Source: Calditrichota bacterium
GTDB lineage: Bacteria > Zhuqueibacterota > Zhuqueibacteria > Zhuqueibacterales > Geothermadaptataceae
DNA: 64,000 nucleotides
NCBI GenBank assembly: GCA_008501765.1
Contig: QQUE01000007.1
Location: 542,186-606,185 of the forward strand
Reading direction: 5' to 3'
In this document: positions 36,172-43,519 of the stretch, one piece after another
How positions within the stretch are numbered: the stretch's first letter is position 1
How the letters are laid out: each line of letters begins with the position of its first letter
The notes under the pieces: model-generated
Told to the model about the DNA's origin: nothing
Databases searched by the model: none
Seen by the model: only the letters and a program-made list of their open reading frames with translations
Program-made: the position numbers and the translations under genes

Positions 36172-36333
36172 GTAATCTCATTTTAAATCTCAATACGTGC
36201 TATAATTTAGGACTGTTTTTGGCAATAACAAAATGTTTATCAAATTTTGAAATCCGTGTTGGGAGAATCTACAAGATTATTATATTAACCAGTTGTGCAA
36301 AATTAAAGAAATCCACTTAAATTTTTCAAATTT

Positions 36334-36412
36334 TGTCATCCCCAAATGCTTTTATTGGGGGTCTAGTGCTTGTACAAATATGGATTCCCACTAAACACGT
36401 GCGGGAATGACA
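36334..36412. repeat. Pair of inverted palindromic repeats without an intervening gene
   Basis: TGTCATCCCCAAATGC...TTGGGGGTCTA (36334-36365) and the inverted TGGATTCCC...GGGAATGACA (36381-36412) belong to the same family as the repeats around the GIY-YIG gene. Here only about 15 bases separate them. The copies are more diverged than the pair at 33.6-34.0 kb. Confidence 0.65.
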
Positions 36413-36468
36413 GGCCAAAGAGACGAAAAGAGTCATTAAAAGCAATTTTGCACAACGAGTTGTATTAA

Positions 36469-36629
36469 CGTGAGTTCGATATAAGAAGAATTAGGGCAAA
36501 ACGAATTAATTATAGGATCTAGTCCGAAGGCGTCCCGCCGAGGATAACGCACGAAACGCTCGGCGAGACGCCTTCGCTCTATTATAATTATGCTTGGTAA
36601 AGAATGTTACAGCTTACATCGAACTCACG
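36469..36629. mobile_element. 161-bp MITE-like element, copy 2
   Basis: This is the same length as, and nearly identical to, the copy at 18387-18547. Differences are clustered in the left shoulder (for example GGATCTAGTCC against GGATATAATCC). The inverted ends extend here to TAACGTGAGTTCGAT / ATCGAACTCACGTTA (36466-36480 and 36618-36632). The central CGAAGGCGTC...GACGCCTTCG hairpin is identical. Confidence 0.8.
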
Positions 36630-36695
36630 TTATATTATAATTTTACCAAATCCCGAAATGAAGTTGAACACACAAATTGAAAATAATCAGGACAA

Positions 36696-37448
36696 ATGAA
36701 AATAATTTTATCTCCGGCCAAAACCATGGTTCGACAGGAAAACTGTAAACTTTCGGATTTCATCGTCAGTCAGCCTGCTTTTATTCGCGAAGCAGAAAAA
36801 CTCAATGCAATTTTAAAACGGCAGAGCAAAATCAAGCTCAAAAAGCTTTTTAAAACCAGCGATGAAATGACTGAGAAATGCCGCGAAGATATTTTACATT
36901 TTGAAACATCGACTCCGGAAAAAGCTGCTTTTGCATTCCGTGGAGAAGTTTTCAAAGCATTGGCGCCGGAAAATTTTTCCCATGTAGAGCTATCATTCGC
37001 CCAGGAAAATCTGCATATTTTTTCAGGATTGTACGGCATTCTCAAACCGCTGGATCGCATCAAACTTTACCGGCTCGATTTTAACACACCATTAAAAGTT
37101 GGCAAACAATTAAGCCTGAAAAAATTCTGGAACGACAGGATTATCAATTATTTTGAACAAATGCTTGTGGATGAGGAAAATATCATCAACCTGGCCTCAG
37201 CCGAATTCAGTACCATTCTGACTGCAAGCCATTTGAAAAATCAAATTATTACATTGGAGTTCAGAGAAACGAAACAAAATAAGTTGTTCAATTCATCCGT
37301 TTTTGCCAAGCAAGCACGGGGATTTTATTGCCGGGAAATAATAAAAAAACAAATAACCGATCCGCAGATTATAAAAGAATTGAAATTAGAGGGGTACCGT
37401 TTTCGCCCAAAATTATCAAGTGAAAATGTGTGGTTTTTTGTGCGCTAA
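36696..37448 (+). CDS. yaaA: Peroxide-stress protein YaaA (DUF328)
   Basis: The 250-residue protein matches the YaaA/UPF0246 family over its length. It starts MKIILSPAKTM and contains the FRGEVFKAL, HIFSGLYGILKPLDRIKLYR and NLASAEFS segments, and ends with the RGFYCREIIKK and YRFRPKLSSENVWFFVR blocks. In E. coli YaaA lowers intracellular free iron during peroxide stress and binds DNA; the biochemical mechanism is incompletely known. An AGGA lies about eight bases before the ATG. It is divergent from uvrC across the repeat region and convergent with ubiE. Confidence 0.93.
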   Translation: MKIILSPAKTMVRQENCKLSDFIVSQPAFIREAEKLNAILKRQSKIKLKKLFKTSDEMTEKCREDILHFETSTPEKAAFAFRGEVFKALAPENFSHVELSFAQENLHIFSGLYGILKPLDRIKLYRLDFNTPLKVGKQLSLKKFWNDRIINYFEQMLVDEENIINLASAEFSTILTASHLKNQIITLEFRETKQNKLFNSSVFAKQARGFYCREIIKKQITDPQIIKELKLEGYRFRPKLSSENVWFFVR

Positions 37449-37489
37449 CAAAGTGTTCCGGAAAATCCAAGAGAACTTTCCTAACAGAA

Positions 37490-38212
37490 TTACACAACCA
37501 CCCCCGTGTGCAACGCTACCGTTCCCATGTTCAACAATTGATAATTTACCGGCTGCATACCGGCTTTTTCCATCCTTAACTTCAGCTCATCAGCAGAAAG
37601 AAATATATCGACAGATTTCGGTAAATAAGTGTATGCTTCCCGATCCCCTGCAACGATGCCACCGATAAGCGGCACGATGCTGTGGAAATAAAAACGGTAA
37701 AATGGCTTGAGCAACGGTTTATCAAAAGGCGTGATTTCGAGGATGACAACTCTTCCGCCCGGTCGCACAACGCGGGCCATTTCAGCGATAAACTGATCGA
37801 TGTTAGCCACGTTTCGCATGACAAATCCGGTGGCAGCAGCGTCGAAAAAATTGTCGGCAAAAGGAAGAGCCATTCCATCTGCCGCGGTAAAAACCAGATT
37901 TGTTTGCCCATTTTTTTTCAGTTGTCCGGTGCGTACCATATCGATACTGAAATCCGCGGCAACCACGAGATTTGGATCGACTTTCAGTGCATCAAAAGCG
38001 AGATCGCCGGTGCCACAGCCGAGATCAAGCAGGGTGCCTTGCTGCGACAGCCCGGTTTCAGCAATCGCTAACTTTCGCCAGCGGATATCCTGACCGAAAG
38101 TCATCAACCGGTTCATCAGATCGTATTTTGCTGAAATGCGGTCGAACATCGAACGCACATATTGTGCTTTTTCGTGGGGATTTTCAAACTGGGCGATATT
38201 GGTATTGGGCAT
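37490..38212 (-). CDS. ubiE: Demethylmenaquinone / ubiquinol C-methyltransferase
   Basis: The 240-residue class I SAM-dependent methyltransferase has the UbiE/MenG signatures. These include YVRSMFDRISAKYDLMNRLM near the N-terminus, the SAM-binding LLDLGCGTGDLAF (about residues 62-74), DFSIDMV, and the C-terminal YRFYFHSIVPLIGGIVAGDR and YTYLPKSV motifs. It carries out the C-methylation step of menaquinone (and ubiquinone) synthesis. In this lineage menaquinone is the more likely product, so the name menG is equally apt. It lies 54 bases downstream of the sigma-like gene in the same direction and may be the last gene of that transcription unit. Confidence 0.95.
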   Translation of the reverse strand: MPNTNIAQFENPHEKAQYVRSMFDRISAKYDLMNRLMTFGQDIRWRKLAIAETGLSQQGTLLDLGCGTGDLAFDALKVDPNLVVAADFSIDMVRTGQLKKNGQTNLVFTAADGMALPFADNFFDAAATGFVMRNVANIDQFIAEMARVVRPGGRVVILEITPFDKPLLKPFYRFYFHSIVPLIGGIVAGDREAYTYLPKSVDIFLSADELKLRMEKAGMQPVNYQLLNMGTVALHTGVVV

Positions 38213-38265
38213 ATTTCAATTGAAAGTAAGAGGTAAATAGTAGCTTTCTGTTGTCCATTCCTGCC

Positions 38266-39765
38266 TTATTTACCGACGCGGGCTGCCTGCAATCCTTTCC
38301 GGAGGGCGTCGAGTTTTATCGTATAAACGGAGTCACTGAAAAATGAAATTAAAATATGATCGTATTTTTCAAACCAGGCGACGGCGTCAGCAAGAACGAG
38401 GGCATCTTTGCTGGATTCGGCTGCCTGCGAATAGAGTTCCGCCAAATGTTGAATAATGTGTGGAAAATACAAGCTCGAGTCAGCCGTTGTTGCAAAGAAA
38501 TTTTCCCACAGACTGATTTTGCTGGAAATCGAATCGATCATTTCCTGTTTGCGCATCGTAGCTGCATAGGGATTCAAACTGTGTGACACAGGCAAGGAGA
38601 TTGTCATCACGCCGGAAATCGGTTTTTTAGGCTCAACAATATCCCGTACCTGAATTTCAAATTGCTGTGGTGAGCCAGTGGTTGAATTCGCGGCCGTCTT
38701 TTTGTTCGAGTCCGGGCTGGTTTCGGCATTAGCATTTTTTACCGGATTTACCGTCGCTTCGCTATCGGCGCTTGTTGCCGTCATTTCATCGCTTGCATCG
38801 ATCAAAAATGGCATTGTTGCTTTTTGGAATGCCTGCTGTGCAATCCTGCTTTGATGCCCCGGCTTGTTCATTTCCCAAACCATCAAGCTGGTGGAAACTA
38901 AGACAACGGCAAAGATCGTTCGCAGCACCGGCCCCCAAACGACGGGATTTGCTGTGGCATTTTCTTGTGCAGGGATTCCCTTTTCCAAATGCTCATGCAA
39001 TACTAAAAGTAATTTCTGCTGGTTATTTTCAAGGTAATTTTCCGGAAGGGATTCGGATGCAAGCGAATTTTTTAGTAGAATATCGCATTTTTGTGCCAGG
39101 GAAATGAATTTCCCCATCTCCTCCGACTTGCGGGCGATTTTATATGTTTTCGGGGCAAACTGTTTCAATTCATCGAAATCCGGGTGTGCCAGAAGAATTT
39201 TCTGAATAGTACTGCTTATTTTTCCTGGAATTTGAAAAACACGTTTTTTCACTAAACTATTAAAATAAGAATGGCGCGATTCAGCAATTTGTGAAATGAC
39301 GACAGGCACGCGAAGACGTAAAGTGCTGGCAATATCTTCATAATTCATGTTACCAATGATGCGAAAATGCAGTACCAATTGTTGCTGCAAAGCGAGTTCC
39401 CGGAACAGGTCGCGAACGTAATGCTCATTGCTGCCCGTATTATTTTGACGTCGTTTTTTTACAGATTTCAGCTCGAGCGCGACTTCTTCGAAAATTATCC
39501 GGCCGAGGATGGGGACGAATTCACGATGGCTATCGAGCCGGTGTCGAACATCCAAAAAGCGGGTAAATGCCCGGATCAGAATTTCATTGATATTACGCTT
39601 GTCACCCAGGATTCGCAAAACAAGGTTCGAAAAATAGCCATGCGTTTTTCTTAGCAAATCTTGCAAGACCTGCACGTCATTATTTTGAATCCGGACGAGG
39701 AAGAGGCGCTGTTCCTGGCGGGAAATCAAATTATCGATGTTTTTATTTTGTGTCAACGTCGGCAT
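38266..39765 (-). CDS. ECF-sigma-like protein fused to transmembrane and extracytoplasmic domains
   Basis: Residues about 20-170 have the layout of an extracytoplasmic-function sigma factor. A sigma2-like part (LLRKTHGYFSNLVLRILGDK ... ILIRAFTRFLDVRHRL) is followed by a sigma4-like helix-turn-helix (ELALQQQLVLHFRIIGNMNY, then EDIASTLRLRVPVVISQIAE). After a linker comes one membrane segment (about 276-297, VLRTIFAVVLVSTSLMVWEM). A Ser/Thr/Asn-rich extracytoplasmic stretch and a helical C-terminal domain (405-499) follow. The HTH is degenerate in its second helix. It is 62 bases downstream of the TPR gene. Both a tethered transcription factor and an HTH-derived structural protein are possible; no separate anti-sigma gene is adjacent. 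Confidence 0.6.
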   Translation of the reverse strand: MPTLTQNKNIDNLISRQEQRLFLVRIQNNDVQVLQDLLRKTHGYFSNLVLRILGDKRNINEILIRAFTRFLDVRHRLDSHREFVPILGRIIFEEVALELKSVKKRRQNNTGSNEHYVRDLFRELALQQQLVLHFRIIGNMNYEDIASTLRLRVPVVISQIAESRHSYFNSLVKKRVFQIPGKISSTIQKILLAHPDFDELKQFAPKTYKIARKSEEMGKFISLAQKCDILLKNSLASESLPENYLENNQQKLLLVLHEHLEKGIPAQENATANPVVWGPVLRTIFAVVLVSTSLMVWEMNKPGHQSRIAQQAFQKATMPFLIDASDEMTATSADSEATVNPVKNANAETSPDSNKKTAANSTTGSPQQFEIQVRDIVEPKKPISGVMTISLPVSHSLNPYAATMRKQEMIDSISSKISLWENFFATTADSSLYFPHIIQHLAELYSQAAESSKDALVLADAVAWFEKYDHILISFFSDSVYTIKLDALRKGLQAARVGK

Positions 39766-39826
39766 TTTTAAACGGTTCGTCCCATAAAGATAGCTAGAGA
39801 TTGGCTATTTAAATAATTTAAATCAG

Positions 39827-42800
39827 TTAAGCAATAAAAAATTCGTTTCCTGTTTTCGAAGAAAACCCCGTATTGCGATTTTTCTGTATTGCGGCATCGA
39901 TTTCTTCAAGCCGCTTTTTCGCCGAGCGCCCGAATACACTCGCCTCACCTTCAAGGCGGCGAACCAGATCAAACAAATCCCGTGCTTTTGGCAAATTTTC
40001 CATCTGTAAATAACAGTCGCCAGCTTTAAACAAAGCTGTGGTTCGCCAATTTTGTTTGGTTTTTGGGGCAAAGTATTTCATCTTCATAAACTCTGCAGCG
40101 GCTTGTTCGTAGCGCCGCATGTTATAATAAGAATCACCCAGGAAAAAGAGTACTTCCGCTTTGTTCTCACCATGAGCCAGCGGCAGTAATTGCCGGTAAA
40201 TTTCAATTGCTTGCTCATATTCCCGTTTGTCACGGTAGAGCGTTGCTATTTTTAGTTGATAATTGAACTCGCGTTCGTCATTTGGAAAATATTTGATAAA
40301 ATGACGCGCATAAGAAATTGCAGCATCCGCAAGCCCGGTATTGGCATAAAGATCGATGAGTTTTATCAGCACTTCTTTGTACTTTTCATCGACGACCGTA
40401 TCGGCCAAAACATAGTTGTAGGCTGTAATCGCGGATTGCCAGAGCTTTTGAGCCTGATAAAAATCGCCCAACTCAATATGCACCGTTTTTAAAAATGGAT
40501 CACCACTGTATTCTTCGGGCAGCTTTTTCAAAATTTTCAGGCCATCTTCGGTCTTATTACGAATAAGGTAAGATCGTGCGAGTCCGAAATTTCCGCGGAC
40601 GGCAAAAGTAGTGTTTTTAAAGTCATTGCGCAAGTCTTTAAACACATTTTCTGCTTTTTTAAAATCTTTTGCCCGAATGTGTGCTTCTCCAAGTTCATAC
40701 TGAATATTGCCGTATAATTCATCTGCCTGAGGAAAATTTTTCCGGAAAATTTTTAAATCACTGGTTACACTCTGAATTTTTTCTTGTCTCAACTGCGCAA
40801 GAATCGCCAAATACGTCGCCTCTGCGTTCAATGAAGTTCCGCGCGTTTCAGCAACCGCCTGCAAGCCGAGCTCACGGGCACGGATATACCGGTGTTCATC
40901 CAGCTCCAGTTTTGTCAGTGCGATGCGTACAGCAGGCGCTCTTTGATGATTTTTATATTGTTGAAGAAAATTATCGTAATAACCGCGTGCCAGCCGTACG
41001 AATTTCTGCTGTGCTGTCAACTCGGCTAATTGAAATAACGCGTCAGGCGCGCGGTCATCAGCCTGGTGCCGGTTGATAAACTGCAGCAGGGCATTGGAAG
41101 CGGCCAATTTATTGCCGAATTTGATTTCAGTTTGCGCTTTTAGATATTGTGTATCGGCATCAAGAATAGAACCCATTGAATAGAGCGCCCAATCTTCCTT
41201 GTTTTCGATAAGTTGCAGCCATTTTTTTACTTCTGAATAATCATTTTTTTCATAAGCAACCCGGGCCAAAAGAAAGATTATCCGCTGCACAGAATCGCTA
41301 TAAAAATACGGCTTGCGCATCCTTAATAACAACTCTTGTGCTGCCTCCAATTCGCCACCCGCCAATAGAAGATGAGCCCGCAATAAATTTCCTTGAACCA
41401 CCGCCAATCCAGTCATTGACGCATCAATTTTTGCAAGTTTGGCACGTGCGGTGGCGCTGTCGTTTAGGCTCAAATAAAATTGTGCATTCAGGTAAAGCGC
41501 AGCCGCCCTATCCTCATTTGCGCTGTTTTCAAAGCTTTGTAACCGGACTTTCAGATTGGCAACAGCAGCGCTATCACTCTTTTTAACTGTGCGAATCTTG
41601 TTTTGCAATACGTGCTGATTAATTTGCGCAAACTGATTTTGATTTTGGTACTTTTGTGAAATTGCATCCAGTGATGGCGGCAGGTCATCAAGCATATTCT
41701 GCTGCTGAATTGTGGCCAGCATTAAGTCTTTTTGCAGGATGGCCGCATCATCTTCCCACACCAGCCCGGCTGTTTGCAGTACAGTTTTCGCGGAGTCAAA
41801 AAGAGCGAATTCATTGCCCTCATCCTGCAATCTGGATCGCTGTGCTTTGGCAAAATAGCTCTGCCCCATGAGCAAAGCTGCCTCTGTTCGAATCGCCGCA
41901 TCCTCAATTTCATTAAAATTAGGTCGCAGGAGTGCAATCGCTTTATCCCAAAACTGCAGTGACGCCATTCGTTTTGCACGCCTCAGCGGTTCACTCGTAA
42001 TAGCTGATTCTTCGGCAAAACTCGCCGCCAGCAAGGTCGAAAAATCCTGTTTTTGATATTTATTTATCAGCGCGATGTGCTCTTTGGCCATTGCGAAATA
42101 CGTACTCACCGGATACAATTTCACCAGACGATTCCACTCATCCAGCGCCATCGACCAATTTGATTTTTTTTCATAGCACCGTGCCAGTCGAGCCTGCACA
42201 TCATCTATTTGTGGCTGATGCGGAAAATTTGTGATGAACTGAGAATAAATCCGGATCGCAAACGGCATGTCATCCAATAAATCGAGATAAATATCGCCTT
42301 CAAGTTTCAAAATTTGAGCGAGCTCCGATTCCCGTTTCGATTTTTCGCGGGCCTGCCGTAATGCCGCTAATGCCGCATCTGCTTTTCCCTGCCTGTAGGC
42401 GGCGTGCGCCACACGCACATATATTTTGGATTTCAAGGAATCAGAAAGTGGAAATTCTGCATCCAATGCATTTTCAAAAGATGCCAACGCCGCGGTATAT
42501 TTCTCCAATTTGAATTGCACATTGCCAAGAGTTAAATAATATTCATAGCCAATTTTTTTGAAACGCAAATTGGTTTCAGCGGCTTTGATAGCTGCCTGTT
42601 TCTGGCCGTCCTGCAACAATAATTCGGCTTTAATTATCTGTGCGACCGTGGCCAGGGAGTCATCGCCACCCGCCATCACACTGGAAAGTTGCGAGAAAGC
42701 CCCTGCCCTGTCACCGATTAAAAATTTAATTTCAGCAGATTCTATGTTTGCTATGCGTGCGGCGTTGGTGTTTTTGTAACTGGAAGATACATTTTTATAA

Positions 42801-43519
42801 ACTGAAAGTGATTCTTTTAATTGCCCCAGGGTCTTGTGGAGTCGTGCTTTGACGAGCCAGACTTCGGGGCCGGCTAGGGCTTGCGGAAATTCCTGTAAAA
42901 ATGTTTCCGCCATGCGAAAAGCACGATGCGCTTCGCCGGAATCTGCAAATTCATAAAGCAAAGCCAGTTGTGCCGCCGACTTATCATCAATTTTATCCGG
43001 GTAGTGATCAATCGTTTCGAAGAGCACTTTGCGTCCGCGTTCTTTTTTACCCAATTGCAGGTAAAGTTTTCCAGCATGCAACATGGCTTGTGAGGCATTT
43101 TCGGCGTCTGAGGAAAAGCGGGCGTATAGCTCAAAAAACTCCGCAGCGCTGGCATATTCTTTTTCAGCCGAATAACATTGGGCGATCTGATAATAAGCAT
43201 CGCGAGCAAACGGCGAATAGGGATGCTGGATATTCAAACGCTCGTAAGCCTGTCTGGCTTCCGCGTATTGTTTCATTTGCAGGTGGCTGTCAGCAATGCG
43301 ACGAACCGCTTCCGCTACGCGGTTCTCGCCGGGATATTTTTTTATAAATAATTTGAATTGAACAACCGCGAGCTCGGGATAGTTATCCCGCAGCAGTTTA
43401 TTAGCATAGGCAAATTCATCATTTATAACAGTTTCATCTGCATTTTGAGCACATATCCCGCCCTGAATTGCCATCAGGAGCAGTATTAATATTAATTTAT
43501 AAAATTTGCAAATTCGCAT
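39827..43519 (-). CDS. Large exported TPR-repeat protein
   Basis: The ~1230-residue protein has a signal peptide (LILILLLMAIQGGICAQ). It consists almost throughout of tetratricopeptide-like helix pairs. Recognisable units include AVVQFKLFIKKYPGENRVAE, QAYERLNIQHPYSPFARDAY, AIRIYSQFITNFPHQPQIDD, KAENVFKDLRNDFKNTTFAV and QAIEIYRQLLPLAHGENKAE. Many units resemble those of BamD/CpoB-type periplasmic proteins, suggesting an envelope scaffold. The ATG at 43519 overlaps the end of the helicase gene in another frame by about 23 bases, implying co-transcription. No enzymatic domain was found. Confidence 0.83.
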   Translation of the reverse strand: MRICKFYKLILILLLMAIQGGICAQNADETVINDEFAYANKLLRDNYPELAVVQFKLFIKKYPGENRVAEAVRRIADSHLQMKQYAEARQAYERLNIQHPYSPFARDAYYQIAQCYSAEKEYASAAEFFELYARFSSDAENASQAMLHAGKLYLQLGKKERGRKVLFETIDHYPDKIDDKSAAQLALLYEFADSGEAHRAFRMAETFLQEFPQALAGPEVWLVKARLHKTLGQLKESLSVYKNVSSSYKNTNAARIANIESAEIKFLIGDRAGAFSQLSSVMAGGDDSLATVAQIIKAELLLQDGQKQAAIKAAETNLRFKKIGYEYYLTLGNVQFKLEKYTAALASFENALDAEFPLSDSLKSKIYVRVAHAAYRQGKADAALAALRQAREKSKRESELAQILKLEGDIYLDLLDDMPFAIRIYSQFITNFPHQPQIDDVQARLARCYEKKSNWSMALDEWNRLVKLYPVSTYFAMAKEHIALINKYQKQDFSTLLAASFAEESAITSEPLRRAKRMASLQFWDKAIALLRPNFNEIEDAAIRTEAALLMGQSYFAKAQRSRLQDEGNEFALFDSAKTVLQTAGLVWEDDAAILQKDLMLATIQQQNMLDDLPPSLDAISQKYQNQNQFAQINQHVLQNKIRTVKKSDSAAVANLKVRLQSFENSANEDRAAALYLNAQFYLSLNDSATARAKLAKIDASMTGLAVVQGNLLRAHLLLAGGELEAAQELLLRMRKPYFYSDSVQRIIFLLARVAYEKNDYSEVKKWLQLIENKEDWALYSMGSILDADTQYLKAQTEIKFGNKLAASNALLQFINRHQADDRAPDALFQLAELTAQQKFVRLARGYYDNFLQQYKNHQRAPAVRIALTKLELDEHRYIRARELGLQAVAETRGTSLNAEATYLAILAQLRQEKIQSVTSDLKIFRKNFPQADELYGNIQYELGEAHIRAKDFKKAENVFKDLRNDFKNTTFAVRGNFGLARSYLIRNKTEDGLKILKKLPEEYSGDPFLKTVHIELGDFYQAQKLWQSAITAYNYVLADTVVDEKYKEVLIKLIDLYANTGLADAAISYARHFIKYFPNDEREFNYQLKIATLYRDKREYEQAIEIYRQLLPLAHGENKAEVLFFLGDSYYNMRRYEQAAAEFMKMKYFAPKTKQNWRTTALFKAGDCYLQMENLPKARDLFDLVRRLEGEASVFGRSAKKRLEEIDAAIQKNRNTGFSSKTGNEFFIA

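Larger units (their letters stand above)
35852..36695. other. 844-base repeat-rich intergenic region between uvrC and yaaA
   Basis: This gap between two divergent genes contains no supported coding sequence. It holds, from left to right, a 302-bp inverted-repeat element (35870-36171), two palindromic repeats (36334-36365 and 36381-36412) and a copy of the 161-bp element (36469-36629). All three families look like non-autonomous mobile or REP-type sequences. Confidence 0.75.
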
